The notes: generated by a model not told the origin, from the letters alone. Positions 8,793 to 18,569 are shown, numbered from the stretch's first letter. The stretch is 64,000 nucleotides of DNA from Bacillus thermotolerans (GCF_000812025.2 NZ_JWJE02000001.1:124001-188000), one strand, 5' to 3'. Made by a program: numbers and translations.

Positions 8793-10421
8793 ATGGAGCT
8801 GGAATCAATTTCTCTTCCTGCAATCAACCGGTTTGCTTCTCTTTATTTAGAGCAGAAGCCGCCTGTAACGGACTTCTTTCATTATCATTTATCTGATGAA
8901 CAAGCATATAAGAAAAGAGCGGTTGATTTACAGGGACGCACTTATAAAAGGGAAGCGTTAGCTGCATGTATTGAGGAGTATATGGAGCCGTTCCCTTATT
9001 CGAAGGAGGTATCTGCTTCTATCGAAAAGCTGAAAGATGAGCGTTCAGCGGTCGTAATAGGCGGACAGCAGGCTGGGCTTTTAACTGGGCCTCTTTATAC
9101 TATTTACAAAATTATTTCCATCGTTCAGCTTGCTGAAAGGAAGGAGAAAGAATTAAATATCCCGGTAGTGCCGGTGTTTTGGATTGCCGGTGAGGACCAT
9201 GATTTTCAAGAAGTTAACCATGTTTACATAGAGAGCGAATCGGCGATGAAGAAAGCGGCGTATCCGGAACGTATTCTTGAAAAGAAGATGGTCTCAGATA
9301 TTGAGTATGATCAAAAGCAAATGGCAAGCTGGATACATAAGGTGTTTACAGCATTTGGGGAAACGGAGCATACGAATGATCTGCTGAGATCTGTACTGAA
9401 AGAAGCAGAACGAGCAAAAACGATGACAGAGTTTTTCGCCCGTTTGATTCATTCCCTGTTTAATAAATATGGCTTACTATTGATTGATGCTGCTTATCCA
9501 ACCCTGCGGAAGCTCGAACAACCTTTTTTTAAGCAGCTGATTGAAGAAGCACCTGACATTACAGAGGATGTGCTGAAGGCTCAACGGGAGCTGGCGGGCT
9601 TTGACTTCCAACGCACAATAGATCTGGCAGACTCGGCTGCCAACTTGTTTGTTTATGAACAGGGCAACCGGGTGCTTTTAGATTATGACCGTGAAACGGA
9701 TGCGTTTTTATCAAAATCAGCAGGCATAAGGTATAGCAGGGCAGAGCTCCTTGATTTATTAGAGGAAGCGCCGGAAAGATTCAGCAATAATGTAGTGACC
9801 CGTCCGCTTATGCAAGAGTGGCTGTTCCCGACGCTGGCATTCATCGCTGGACCTGGTGAAATTGCTTATTGGGCAGAACTTAAGTATGCTTTTGAGCGAA
9901 TGGGGATGGATATGCCGCCAATTGCTGCCCGTTTAAATGTCACACTGCTTGAAAGAAATATTGAAAGAGATCTCCAGGATCTTGGCATTCCTCTTGATTC
10001 TGTGCTCTACAAAGGAGTTGCTGCTGAGAAGGAAGAGTTCTGGAATTCTGTAAAGGACGATCATTTTCATGAAATGATTGAGCGTGTACAGCAGTCGCTT
10101 ATGACGCAGTATGAAGAGATTGAGCAGTACGCTCATCAGTTTCATAAGGGAGCGATTCCGATTGTGCTGAAAAACCGGAACTTCCATTTGGAACAGCTCC
10201 AATTCCTCGCTCGAAAAACAGATGAAATCATCGGAGAAAAGCATGCAGCAGTTTTGAGAAAATACAGCCGGCTGCAAAATGCGCTGCGTCCTGAGAATGC
10301 TCCGCAGGAACGTATGCGAAATGTCTACGAGTATTTAAATAAATATGGGACAAATCTCGTTTCAAGCTTGATGGATATCGATTATCCATTTAACGGACAG
10401 CACCACGTAGTCAAACTATAG
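8793..10421 (+). CDS. bshC: Bacillithiol biosynthesis cysteine-adding enzyme BshC
   Basis: BshC catalyses the last step of bacillithiol synthesis, adding cysteine to glucosaminyl-malate. The 542-residue protein has the usual length (about 540). Recognisable parts are the N-terminal Rossmann-like segment VVIGGQQAGLLTGPLYTIYKI near residues 88-108, FWIAGEDHDFQEVNH near 137-151, and a long helical C-terminal coiled coil (about 390-490). The frame opens at 8769, but ATG at 8793 follows AGAAAGGAAG and begins at the family start MELESISLP. It ends the ylbQ-bshC unit at a strong terminator. Confidence 0.95.
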   Translation: MELESISLPAINRFASLYLEQKPPVTDFFHYHLSDEQAYKKRAVDLQGRTYKREALAACIEEYMEPFPYSKEVSASIEKLKDERSAVVIGGQQAGLLTGPLYTIYKIISIVQLAERKEKELNIPVVPVFWIAGEDHDFQEVNHVYIESESAMKKAAYPERILEKKMVSDIEYDQKQMASWIHKVFTAFGETEHTNDLLRSVLKEAERAKTMTEFFARLIHSLFNKYGLLLIDAAYPTLRKLEQPFFKQLIEEAPDITEDVLKAQRELAGFDFQRTIDLADSAANLFVYEQGNRVLLDYDRETDAFLSKSAGIRYSRAELLDLLEEAPERFSNNVVTRPLMQEWLFPTLAFIAGPGEIAYWAELKYAFERMGMDMPPIAARLNVTLLERNIERDLQDLGIPLDSVLYKGVAAEKEEFWNSVKDDHFHEMIERVQQSLMTQYEEIEQYAHQFHKGAIPIVLKNRNFHLEQLQFLARKTDEIIGEKHAAVLRKYSRLQNALRPENAPQERMRNVYEYLNKYGTNLVSSLMDIDYPFNGQHHVVKL

Positions 10422-10422
10422 A

Positions 10423-10459
10423 GCATACAGCTGCTATGACGGCAGCTGTATGCTTTTTT
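10423..10459 (+). terminator. Terminator after bshC
   Basis: Perfect 12-bp arms 10423-10434 and 10442-10453 followed by six T, directly after the stop codon. Confidence 0.92.
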
Positions 10460-10670
10460 GAGTTTATAGAAAAATCCTCCATTTTTCACATTAGTCCTGT
10501 CGATTTCTTCAATAAATGTATGGGAATGACGAACTTTTTCCCGGGTTTCTTCCTTTTTTAAACAGGCATGTAGAAAAGCACGGTTTTCTAAGGGAAAACC
10601 CCGAAAGAAAACGATGAAATATTTCTTATTCGAGCAGGGAATAATAGAGTTTAGGAGAAATCAAAAATAG
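10460..10670. other. Intergenic region upstream of mraZ
   Basis: No coding potential is visible. It holds a short hairpin at 10582-10600 (GGTTTTC with GAAAACC, 5-nt loop), probably in the mraZ leader. TAATAG at 10642-10647 could be a -10, but there is no recognisable -35 at the right distance, so I cannot place the operon promoter confidently. Confidence 0.4.
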
Positions 10671-10716
10671 TGGAGTTAAGTGGGGGAATGTGGTACAGTT
10701 AGGTAGGAAAGTGGGG
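10671..10716 (+). promoter_or_regulatory. Putative MraZ operator (10-bp-phased TGG direct repeats)
   Basis: TGG triplets start at 10671, 10681 and 10691, exactly 10 bp apart (TGGAG, TGGGG, TGGTA with 5-nt spacers), and a further TGGGG starts at 10712. E. coli MraZ is reported to bind three TGGGN repeats separated by 5 nt upstream of its own gene. The last repeat overlaps the mraZ ribosome-binding site (GTGGGGGAAAGG). Autoregulation is inferred from this pattern. Confidence 0.55.
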
Positions 10717-10723
10717 GAAAGGT

Positions 10724-11155
10724 ATGTTCAAAGGTGAATTTCATCATTCAATTGATGCGAAAGGCCGTTTGATCATACCAGCAAAGCTCCGTGAACAGCT
10801 AGGCGAAACATTTGTACTCACGCGAGGAATAGACCGGTGCTTGTTTGGCTACCCGCTTAAGGAGTGGCAGTTACTTGAAGAAAAGCTAAAGGCTTTACCT
10901 CTTACAAAAAAGGATGCCCGCGCTTTTATGCGCTTCTTTTTTTCAGGAGCGAATGATTGTGAACTAGATAAGCAGGGCAGAGTAAATATTCCTTCCACGC
11001 TCTCCGAGTACGCCCGTTTAGGGAAAGAATGTGTTATTCTTGGGGTTTCTAATCGTATAGAGATTTGGAGCAAGCCTATCTGGGAAGAGTACTTTGAGCA
11101 ATCAGAAGAATCCTTCTCTGAAATTGCGGAGAAGATGGTTGATTTTGACATTTAA
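10724..11155 (+). CDS. mraZ: Transcriptional regulator MraZ
   Basis: MraZ is a DNA-binding regulator that opens most dcw clusters and represses them in E. coli. The 143-residue protein has two AbrB-like swapped-hairpin domains, each with the family DxxxR motif: D11-R15 (DAKGR) and D82-R86 (DKQGR). The start ATG follows GGGGGAAAGG. TGG repeats immediately upstream match the known operator style. It is followed after 22 bases by rsmH and heads a transcript likely to run through ftsL and pbpB. Confidence 0.96.
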   Translation: MFKGEFHHSIDAKGRLIIPAKLREQLGETFVLTRGIDRCLFGYPLKEWQLLEEKLKALPLTKKDARAFMRFFFSGANDCELDKQGRVNIPSTLSEYARLGKECVILGVSNRIEIWSKPIWEEYFEQSEESFSEIAEKMVDFDI

Positions 11156-11177
11156 GATGTGAATGGACTGATCAAGA

Positions 11178-12113
11178 ATGAGCTTTGAGCATACAACTGT
11201 GCTATTAAAAGAAACGGTAGAAGGCTTAAATGTTCGTCCAGATGGTGTATACGTTGATTGTACACTAGGTGGGGCGGGCCATAGCGAATACTTATTGAGC
11301 CTGCTTGGCGAAAAAGGAAAGCTATATGCATTTGACCAGGATGAGACAGCGCTTCGCCATGCGGAGAAAAAGTTAGAGCGGTTTGGCGACCGTGTCACGC
11401 TGATCAAAAGTAATTTTAAGCATATTAAAGAAGAGCTTGCACATCTAGGAGTAGAGAAAGTGGATGGTGTATTATATGACCTGGGTGTTTCTTCGCCTCA
11501 GCTGGATACGCCTGAACGAGGGTTTAGCTATCACCATGATGCACCGCTGGATATGAGGATGGATGTAACAGGTGACGTGAGTGCTTATGATGTAGTAAAC
11601 CACTGGTCATACGAGGCTTTAGTGAGGATTTTCTTCCAATATGGGGAAGAAAAATTCTCTAAACAAATTGCCCGCAAAATCGAAGCGGCTCGTGAGACGA
11701 AGCCGATTGAAACAACCGCAGAGCTGGTAGAGCTAATAAAGGAAGGCATTCCAGCCCCAGCCCGCAGGAAAGGCGGACACCCCGCTAAACGGATCTTCCA
11801 AGCTATTCGCATTGCAGTAAATGATGAGCTGCGTGTATTTGAGGAGTCACTTAAATCTTCTATTAGCTTGTTAAAGCCACAGGGAAGAATTAGTGTTATT
11901 ACCTTTCACTCATTAGAAGACCGTATTTGCAAGACAATTTTCAAAGAAGCAAGCCAGCCGCCGGATTTGCCGCCAGGTTTGCCAGTTATTCCAAAAGAAT
12001 ATGAACCAGAATTGAAGCTGATTACAAGAAAGCCAATCTTACCTTCAGAGGAGGAATTGGAGAACAATAACAGGGCCCGTTCTGCTAAGCTGCGCATTGC
12101 AGAGAAACGGTGA
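11178..12113 (+). CDS. rsmH: 16S rRNA m4C1402 methyltransferase RsmH
   Basis: RsmH (MraW) methylates N4 of C1402 in 16S rRNA. The 311-residue product starts [17 protein letters not shown] and has the SAM-binding motif [10 protein letters not shown] near residues 31-40, [10 protein letters not shown] near 101-110 and [16 protein letters not shown] just after, all diagnostic of the family. The C-terminus [14 protein letters not shown] is also typical. The ribosome site is weak. It lies between mraZ and ftsL in the conserved dcw order. Confidence 0.97.
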   Translation: MSFEHTTVLLKETVEGLNVRPDGVYVDCTLGGAGHSEYLLSLLGEKGKLYAFDQDETALRHAEKKLERFGDRVTLIKSNFKHIKEELAHLGVEKVDGVLYDLGVSSPQLDTPERGFSYHHDAPLDMRMDVTGDVSAYDVVNHWSYEALVRIFFQYGEEKFSKQIARKIEAARETKPIETTAELVELIKEGIPAPARRKGGHPAKRIFQAIRIAVNDELRVFEESLKSSISLLKPQGRISVITFHSLEDRICKTIFKEASQPPDLPPGLPVIPKEYEPELKLITRKPILPSEEELENNNRARSAKLRIAEKR

Positions 12114-12134
12114 TAAATAAAGAGGGGGGATAAG

Positions 12135-12491
12135 ATGGACAATCTAGCAAAGAAGCAGACAATAAACCAAGAGGTTAAAGCAGAACCGAAGAGAAAGAAA
12201 CAGCTCATTCAGAAGCGTCTGTTTACTCCGGGGGAGAAGATTCTCTTTTTATTGTTCGCCTTGACGATTTGCTTTATGGGAGCAAAGATCATTTCAACAC
12301 AAGCAGCTTTATATGAGGTAAGCAAAGATATTCAGGACGTAGAAGCACAGATTCAGGAACAGAGTAAAATCAATCATGACCTCGAGGTACAAGTCAGCGA
12401 AGAAAGTACATACGAGAAAATCGGGGAACGTGCAAGAGAGCTGGGCTTGGAGCTAAGCGAGCGGAACATTAAGGTTGTGCAGCCGGAATGA
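12135..12491 (+). CDS. ftsL: Cell division protein FtsL
   Basis: FtsL is a bitopic membrane protein of the divisome that works with DivIC and DivIB to activate septal peptidoglycan synthesis. The 118 residues show a basic cytoplasmic tail (1-34), one transmembrane helix (about 35-52) and an extracellular coiled coil rich in heptads (about 55-95). The ATG follows GAGGGGGGA. The stop overlaps the pbpB start in an ATGA, indicating coupling. Sequence conservation in this family is low; the call rests on topology, length and position. Confidence 0.93.
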   Translation: MDNLAKKQTINQEVKAEPKRKKQLIQKRLFTPGEKILFLLFALTICFMGAKIISTQAALYEVSKDIQDVEAQIQEQSKINHDLEVQVSEESTYEKIGERARELGLELSERNIKVVQPE

Positions 12492-14785
12492 AAGAGAACA
12501 AATTAAATATGAAAAGAGGGGCAGCGGTATTATTTATTATATTCGCGCTGCTCTTTTTTGTCTTATTTGCTCGTTTTTCCTTTATTCAAATAACAGGAAA
12601 GGCCGATGGACATTCATTGAAAAATGAAGCGCTTCAAAAGTATTTGAGAACGGATACACTGGAGGCAAAAAGAGGAACCATTTATGATCGCAATGGTTCA
12701 GTTATAGCAGAGGATGCGACCTCTTTCACGATTGCGGCGATCTTAGATCCGGAAATGACGACAGACCCGGATAATCCGCAGCATGTTGTTGATCCGGAGA
12801 AAACAGCTGAAGTTCTTTCTAAATATATTGATATGGAAAAGGAAGATATTGAGAAGCAGCTGCGCAAGGAAGGAGTCTTCCAGGTTGAATTCGGAAGGTA
12901 CGGAAGGGATTTATCGAGTAAAGTAAAGAACCAGATCGAGGAAGAAAATCTGCCCGGCATTATTTTTATGAGGGACTCTAAGCGCTTCTATCCAAATGGC
13001 AAGTTCGCCTCTCACTTGATCGGATTTACCCAGGAGCTTGAAGAGAAGAAAGGCGACAGCATTGTGAAGAAGACAGTCGGTCGAATGGGGATTGAAAAAG
13101 TATACGAGGATTACTTGAGAGGTGAGAACGGAAAGGTTCAGTACAAGAGTGACTTGTGGGGATATTTGCTAGAAGACAAGCAACAGATGGTCCAGGACCC
13201 GGATAATGGGGACCACATTTATCTAACCATTGATTCCAAGATTCAAACATTCCTAGAAGATGCTTTGAATGAAGTAGACAAGCAGTATAATCCAGAGAAG
13301 GCATTTGCAATTGTTGCAGATGCGAAAACAGGTAAGATTCTTGCTATGGGACAGCGTCCCTCCTTTCACCCGGACACGCGTGTAGGTTTAGGAGAGAACT
13401 GGCAAAATGACCTTGTAGAATACTCATTTGAGCCGGGATCAACTATGAAGATCTTTACCATTGCTTCTGCTATTGAAGAAGGCGTATTTGATCCAGACGA
13501 GACATTTGAATCCGGCACATATAAGATTGGTGATACGGTGATCCGTGATCATAACAATGGAGAAGGCTGGGGAAGGATCACCTATTTGGAAGGGGTTCAG
13601 CGCTCATCCAATGTAGCAATGGCCAATCTATTAGATAAAATGGGACCGGATGTATTCAAGCAATATTTAAAGGATTTTCGATTTGGCCAGAAAACGGGGA
13701 TTGAACTGCCAAATGAAGCAAAAGGACAAATCTTGTACAATTGGCCTGTGGAACAGGTTACCTCTTCATTTGGACAGGGAACAACGGTAACGGCGCTGCA
13801 AATGGTGCAGGCAGCAACAGCCATAGCCAATGATGGAAAGATGATGCGTCCATTTATAGTTGATAAGGTAGTAGACGACAAGACGAACGAAGCGATTATT
13901 GATCAAAAGCCTGAACAAGTAGGAGAGCCGATTTCGAAGGAAACAGCTGAAAAGGCACGTGAAATATTAGAGACTGTTACTTCCTCAGATGTTGGCACAG
14001 GTCAAATCTACCAGATTCAGGGGTATGAAGTATTAGGGAAAACGGGCACTGCCCAGATGCCTGACCCCAATGGGGGGTATTTACAGGGCAGCGGTAACTA
14101 TATTTACTCCTTTCTAGGTATGGCGCCTGCTGATAATCCTGAATTGATTGTTTATACGGCTGTCGCCAAGCCCCAGCTTGAAGGAGAGGCTGGTTCGGCT
14201 CCTGTTTCTAAAATATTCAATTCAGTTATGCGAAACAGCCTTCAATATCTGAACGTCCAGCAAGAAGAAATGCCAACCATGGAGACGGTAAGCCTTGAGG
14301 ACTACGAAGGTGAAAAGGTAGAGAAAACGGTTGAAGCGCTTGAGAAGAATGGCGTCATCCCGGTGGTACTGGGAGACGGCAAAGAGATAAGTGAACAGTT
14401 GCCTAAACCTGATACTGCTCTCTTAGAAGGAGAGAAAGTTCTTCTAAAGACAGATGGAGAGATGACTATGCCTGACATGGAAGGCTGGTCTCTGCGTGAT
14501 ACAATCAAAGCTGCTGATTTGATGGGCTTAAAGCTTAGCTACAGCGGAGAAGGATATGTAGTTAATCAAAACATTGAGCAAGGACGCAAGGTCAAAGAAG
14601 GCCAGAAGCTGATTGTTAAGCTGGTGCAGCAAAAAGAAAGAGTACTGAGAAATGATGACCAGACAGAAGAGGAGCAGCCAGGGGAAGGGCAATCAGCTGA
14701 GGAACAAGAAGAAACATCAGAGGAGGATGAGCAGTCCGAAGAGACTTCTGAAGAGCGAGAGAGCCAGGAAGAACAAGATGCCTAG
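12488..14785 (+). CDS. pbpB: Penicillin-binding protein 2B, septal transpeptidase
   Basis: PBP2B (FtsI class) crosslinks septal peptidoglycan. Of 765 residues, an N-terminal anchor spans about 12-31, followed by the dimerisation domain (LEAKRGTIYDRNG near 59-71) and a transpeptidase domain with all three motifs: S318-T-M-K321, S373-S-N375 and K518-T-G520. Two PASTA domains follow (about 597-657 and 658-720). The last 45 residues or so form a Glu/Gln/Ser-rich tail absent from B. subtilis PBP2B as I recall it (about 716 residues). The start overlaps the ftsL stop. The terminator hairpin begins inside the last codons. Confidence 0.96.
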   Translation: MKENKLNMKRGAAVLFIIFALLFFVLFARFSFIQITGKADGHSLKNEALQKYLRTDTLEAKRGTIYDRNGSVIAEDATSFTIAAILDPEMTTDPDNPQHVVDPEKTAEVLSKYIDMEKEDIEKQLRKEGVFQVEFGRYGRDLSSKVKNQIEEENLPGIIFMRDSKRFYPNGKFASHLIGFTQELEEKKGDSIVKKTVGRMGIEKVYEDYLRGENGKVQYKSDLWGYLLEDKQQMVQDPDNGDHIYLTIDSKIQTFLEDALNEVDKQYNPEKAFAIVADAKTGKILAMGQRPSFHPDTRVGLGENWQNDLVEYSFEPGSTMKIFTIASAIEEGVFDPDETFESGTYKIGDTVIRDHNNGEGWGRITYLEGVQRSSNVAMANLLDKMGPDVFKQYLKDFRFGQKTGIELPNEAKGQILYNWPVEQVTSSFGQGTTVTALQMVQAATAIANDGKMMRPFIVDKVVDDKTNEAIIDQKPEQVGEPISKETAEKAREILETVTSSDVGTGQIYQIQGYEVLGKTGTAQMPDPNGGYLQGSGNYIYSFLGMAPADNPELIVYTAVAKPQLEGEAGSAPVSKIFNSVMRNSLQYLNVQQEEMPTMETVSLEDYEGEKVEKTVEALEKNGVIPVVLGDGKEISEQLPKPDTALLEGEKVLLKTDGEMTMPDMEGWSLRDTIKAADLMGLKLSYSGEGYVVNQNIEQGRKVKEGQKLIVKLVQQKERVLRNDDQTEEEQPGEGQSAEEQEETSEEDEQSEETSEERESQEEQDA

Positions 14786-14808
14786 CAGGCACCTTGTTCT
14801 TTTTTTTG
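14771..14808 (+). terminator. Terminator overlapping the pbpB stop codon
   Basis: Arms 14771-14783 and 14787-14799 pair with one mismatch and are followed by nine T. The left arm contains the last codons of pbpB; the stop is at 14783-14785. It separates the vegetative mraZ-pbpB unit from spoVD. Confidence 0.88.
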
Positions 14809-14822
14809 TGTCGAATCCCCAA

Positions 14823-14850
14823 TCATATTTCTTCTCCCGTCTCATATATT
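14823..14850 (+). promoter_or_regulatory. Probable sigma-E promoter for spoVD
   Basis: TCATATT (14823-14829) matches the sigma-E -35 consensus KMATATW fully, and CATATATT (14843-14850) matches the -10 CATACAMT at six of eight positions, with a 13-nt spacer. It lies between the pbpB terminator and the spoVD ribosome site. spoVD is sigma-E-dependent in B. subtilis. Confidence 0.6.
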
Positions 14851-14877
14851 GAAGGAGAGTGAAGGGAGGGGACAGGC

Positions 14878-16794
14878 TTGAAGAGAGTTTCTGCCGTTAC
14901 AGCGAGAAAGCGGCTCATCTTCGTATTATTTGCCGGTCTTTTTATATTTTTTGTGATCGGTCTTCGTTTAGCTTATGTTCAATTTGCGCTTGGAGATGAT
15001 TTAACCGATAAAGCAAAGGATTTATGGAGCCGTAACATTCCTTTCGAAGCGGAGAGAGGAAAAATTATTGATCGAAACGGAGAAGCCTTGGCAGAGAATA
15101 AAAGTGCACCGACAGTTTATGTAGTTCCCCGTCAAATTGAGAACCCTGAGGAAGCAGCTGAACAGCTGTCGGCTGTGCTGAATATGTCAGAGGAAAAAGC
15201 GTACAGACATGTAACAAAAAAGCAGTCGATTGAACGGATTCACCCCGAGGGAAGAAAGATTTCATTTGAGAAAGCTGAAGAAGTGCGGTCTCTTGGCATA
15301 AAAGGAGTATATATTGCAGAGGACTCGAAACGCCATTATCCATTTGGCAAAAGCCTGGCACATGTTTTAGGCTTTGCTGGAATTGATAATCAGGGGCTAA
15401 TGGGACTTGAGGCCTATTATGATGAAGAACTGAGCGGCGAGCAGGGGGCTATGAGGTTTTTCTCTGATGCCAAAGGGCAGCGTATGCCGCAAATGCCGGA
15501 CGGCTACACGCCTCCGCAGGATGGATTGGATTTAAAGTTGACCATTGATTCGAAAATTCAGACCATCGTAGAAAGAGAGCTTGATATTGCGGATGCCAAA
15601 TACAATCCTGATGGGGCCATCGCGATTGCTATGAACCCGAACAATGGAGAAGTTTTAGCGATGGCAAGCCGTCCTTCCTTCAACCCTGAGAAGTTCCAGG
15701 ATGTATCGCCTGAGGTATATAACCGGAATTTGCCGATTTGGAGCACCTTTGAACCAGGTTCCACCTTTAAAATTATCACGCTTGCTGCTGCATTAGAGGA
15801 AAACAAGGTTGACCTTCATAAAGAACATTTCCATGACCCAGGAGCTGTAGAAGTAGATGGGGCCAGGCTGCGCTGCTGGAAAGCGGGAGGGCATGGACAT
15901 CAGTCCTTCTTAGAGGTAGTGGAGAATTCCTGCAACCCAGGGTTTGTAGAGCTTGGTCAGCGTCTTGGAAAAGAAACGCTATTTAAGTATATCCGCAATT
16001 TTGGCTTCGGTCAGAAAACTGGTATTGATTTGCAAGGGGAAGGCAGAGGAATCTTGTTTGCTATGGACAGGGTAGGCCCCGTTGAGCTGGCCACCACAGC
16101 TTTTGGACAAGGTGTGGCCGTCACGCCGATTCAACAGGTTGCCGCTGTGTCGGCAGCTGTTAACGGAGGGATTCTTTATCAGCCTTATGTAGCGAAGGAG
16201 CTTATTGACTCGTCTACTGGAGAGGTGGTAGAGAGGAAGACGCCCGTCGCTAAGAGGAGAGTCATTTCCGAGGAAACATCGAAGGAAATCCGCGGGGCGC
16301 TTGAGAGCGTAGTCGCTCAAGGAACAGGTCGAAACGCTTTCGTTGATGGATACCGTGTAGGCGGAAAAACAGGAACCGCCCAGAAGGCTCAAGGAGGCCG
16401 TTATTTAGAGAATAACCACATCGTATCGTTTATTGGTGTAGCTCCTGCGGATGATCCTCAGCTAGTGATTTACGTAGCAGTAGATAACCCAAAAGGCACC
16501 GTGCAATTTGGAGGTACGGTCGCAGCGCCGATTGTCGGAAAGGTCATGGAAGACAGCCTGCAAGTAATGAACGTGAAACCTCGTAAACAGCAGATCGAAA
16601 AGGAAGTACAATGGAATGACCCGCAGATTGTTGAAGTGCCTGATTTAAAAGGACTTTCGCAAAAGGAGCTATCCCTGCAGCTTTATGACTTTAAGCTGGA
16701 AGTAGAAGGAAAAGGCAGCAAAGTTGTTCAGCAATCACCAATGGCAGGGGCGAAAGTAGAATCTGGTTCAACGATTCGCGTCTTTCTGCAGTAG
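14878..16794 (+). CDS. spoVD: Sporulation-specific penicillin-binding protein SpoVD
   Basis: SpoVD is the class B transpeptidase that builds spore cortex peptidoglycan together with SpoVE. The 638-residue protein has an N-terminal anchor (about 14-33), the pedestal domain starting near FEAERGKIIDRNG, and motifs S295-T-F-K298, S351-C-N353 and K497-T-G499. One PASTA domain lies at the C-terminus (about 580-638). Cys352 in the SxN motif fits the redox-controlled active site known for B. subtilis SpoVD, which is kept reduced by StoA. TTG at 14878 follows GGGAGGGG. It has its own sigma-E-like promoter and a terminator. Confidence 0.96.
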   Translation: MKRVSAVTARKRLIFVLFAGLFIFFVIGLRLAYVQFALGDDLTDKAKDLWSRNIPFEAERGKIIDRNGEALAENKSAPTVYVVPRQIENPEEAAEQLSAVLNMSEEKAYRHVTKKQSIERIHPEGRKISFEKAEEVRSLGIKGVYIAEDSKRHYPFGKSLAHVLGFAGIDNQGLMGLEAYYDEELSGEQGAMRFFSDAKGQRMPQMPDGYTPPQDGLDLKLTIDSKIQTIVERELDIADAKYNPDGAIAIAMNPNNGEVLAMASRPSFNPEKFQDVSPEVYNRNLPIWSTFEPGSTFKIITLAAALEENKVDLHKEHFHDPGAVEVDGARLRCWKAGGHGHQSFLEVVENSCNPGFVELGQRLGKETLFKYIRNFGFGQKTGIDLQGEGRGILFAMDRVGPVELATTAFGQGVAVTPIQQVAAVSAAVNGGILYQPYVAKELIDSSTGEVVERKTPVAKRRVISEETSKEIRGALESVVAQGTGRNAFVDGYRVGGKTGTAQKAQGGRYLENNHIVSFIGVAPADDPQLVIYVAVDNPKGTVQFGGTVAAPIVGKVMEDSLQVMNVKPRKQQIEKEVQWNDPQIVEVPDLKGLSQKELSLQLYDFKLEVEGKGSKVVQQSPMAGAKVESGSTIRVFLQ

Positions 16795-16805
16795 AAAATT
16801 TGATG

Positions 16806-16836
16806 GCCCGCCGCTCTAGAACGGCGGGCTTTTTTA
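16806..16836 (+). terminator. Terminator after spoVD
   Basis: GC-rich 8-bp arms GCCCGCCG (16806-16813) and CGGCGGGC (16822-16829) followed by seven T. Confidence 0.93.
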
Positions 16837-16913
16837 TGAGGAACCAAGAAAGCTATTTTCGGATGATTCTTTCAGAAGAAAAGAGAACAAATAAAAAACG
16901 AGACGAAAACATC

Positions 16914-16941
16914 ATGACATGAGGTGAATTTATGATAATAT
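16914..16941 (+). promoter_or_regulatory. Candidate promoter for the murE operon
   Basis: ATGACA (16914-16919), a 16-nt spacer and TAATAT (16936-16941) preceded by TGA. It lies after the spoVD terminator and before murE, where a vegetative promoter is needed. The rest of 16837-17090 shows no convincing gene. Confidence 0.35.
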
Positions 16942-17090
16942 GGTCGTTGTGACTGAATGAGCAAAAACGAAAAGAATAAATCCATCTAGGCAGCTTTTGA
17001 AGAGTCGCATCATTTGTTTTTTGTTAAAATAGTAAAGAACTTTATTGGTAGAATATACATAATCAACAGAAACAGAAAGGATGAAGCACT

Positions 17091-18569
17091 TTGAACCTAT
17101 CAGACTTATTAAGGGCCCTCCCTTTTTATACATTATCCTATGAAGCGAACCCTGATATTCTTTCATTAGAAAATGATCATCGCCGCGTCGCAGAAGGGGC
17201 TTTGTTTATTTGCATTAAAGGCTATACCTTTGATGGCCATTCAGTAGCCCAGGAGGCGGTCAATAATGGAGCAAGAGCCGTGCTGGCTGAACGGCCGGTT
17301 GATGTAAAGGGGGCGCCAGTCATACTTGTAGAGGAAACAAAGCGGGCGATGGCGGTGCTGGCTGATCATTTTTATCAGTCACCGACTGCCCAGATGAAGC
17401 TGATTGGTATTACAGGAACAAATGGAAAAACAACGACAAGCCACCTTTTAGAGGAAATATACAGAGAAGCTGGTGAGACTACTGGTTTGATTGGCACAAT
17501 GTATATGAAAATCGGTGAGGAAGTCATTGAAACGAAAAATACAACACCAGAAAGCTTGACTTTGCAAAAGACTTTTAAGCAAATGAAGGACCGTCATGTT
17601 ACCGCTGCTGTGATGGAGGTATCCTCTCATTCCCTTGTTGAAGGAAGAGTATGGGGCTGTGATTATGATGTGGCGGTATTCACCAACTTGACTCAGGATC
17701 ACCTTGACTACCATAAAACAATGGAAGAATATAGGAGGGCAAAAGGCTTATTATTTGCCCAGCTTGGCAATACGTATCAAGCGAGCCGTCCTAAATTTGC
17801 AGTATTAAATGCGGATGAAGAGGCTTCTTCTTTTTACAAGAAAGAAACGGCTGCTCATATTGTTACATATGGAATTGAAAAAGAAGCCATGTTCCGGGCA
17901 GAAAACATTCAGTTGACCTCAGAAGGAACAGCATTTGATGTGATTTATCCAGGCGGCGTAAAAAAGGTTAAAACAAAGCTTGCTGGAAAATTCAATGTGT
18001 ACAACGTACTGGCAGCTCTGTCCGCTGCTCATGCTTCAGGAGTGACCTTAGACACGGCTGTAAAGGCGGTCGGGAAGATTAGCGGAGTGGCTGGAAGGTT
18101 TGAGCTTGTGCCGAATGAGCAGGGCATACTTGTAGTTGTGGATTACGCCCATACACCTGATAGCCTTGTTAACGTGCTTCAAACAGTACAGCCGATCACA
18201 AAAGGCGAGGTTTTAACCGTTATAGGATGCGGCGGTGACCGCGACCGGACCAAGCGGCCGCTAATGGCTAAAGCGGCCTGTGATTATTCGGATCAAGCTA
18301 TATTTACATCGGACAATCCGCGCAGTGAGGATCCGCTCTCCATTTTGAAAGACATGGAAGCCGGGGCTAAGGGCCAAGCGTACACGACTATTCAGGATAG
18401 AAAAGAAGCAATTTTTTATGCTGTTGGACGGGCTAAACCCGGGGATACGGTAGTTATTGCAGGAAAGGGACATGAAACATACCAAATTGTCGGTGATAAG
18501 GTGCTTGATTTTGATGATCGGATAGCAGCTAAAGAAGCATTAGCTGCCCGTAAGGAAGAGGAGAAGTAA
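17091..18569 (+). CDS. murE: UDP-MurNAc-L-Ala-D-Glu: meso-diaminopimelate ligase
   Basis: MurE adds the third amino acid of the peptidoglycan stem peptide. The 492-residue Mur ligase has the ATP loop GTNGKT at residues 109-114, the metal-site segment EVSSHSL, and DNPR at residues 408-411, the signature that selects meso-diaminopimelate over lysine. The start is a TTG behind AGAAAGGA; the product then begins [10 protein letters not shown] as expected for the family. It is separated from mraY by one base, so murE-mraY-murD form one transcription unit. Confidence 0.96.
   Translation: MNLSDLLRALPFYTLSYEANPDILSLENDHRRVAEGALFICIKGYTFDGHSVAQEAVNNGARAVLAERPVDVKGAPVILVEETKRAMAVLADHFYQSPTAQMKLIGITGTNGKTTTSHLLEEIYREAGETTGLIGTMYMKIGEEVIETKNTTPESLTLQKTFKQMKDRHVTAAVMEVSSHSLVEGRVWGCDYDVAVFTNLTQDHLDYHKTMEEYRRAKGLLFAQLGNTYQASRPKFAVLNADEEASSFYKKETAAHIVTYGIEKEAMFRAENIQLTSEGTAFDVIYPGGVKKVKTKLAGKFNVYNVLAALSAAHASGVTLDTAVKAVGKISGVAGRFELVPNEQGILVVVDYAHTPDSLVNVLQTVQPITKGEVLTVIGCGGDRDRTKRPLMAKAACDYSDQAIFTSDNPRSEDPLSILKDMEAGAKGQAYTTIQDRKEAIFYAVGRAKPGDTVVIAGKGHETYQIVGDKVLDFDDRIAAKEALAARKEEEK

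Noticed and set aside
16930-17166. A 78-codon minus-strand ORF across the murE start
   Set aside because: It overlaps the murE N-terminus, lacks a ribosome site, and shows no family similarity that I recognise.
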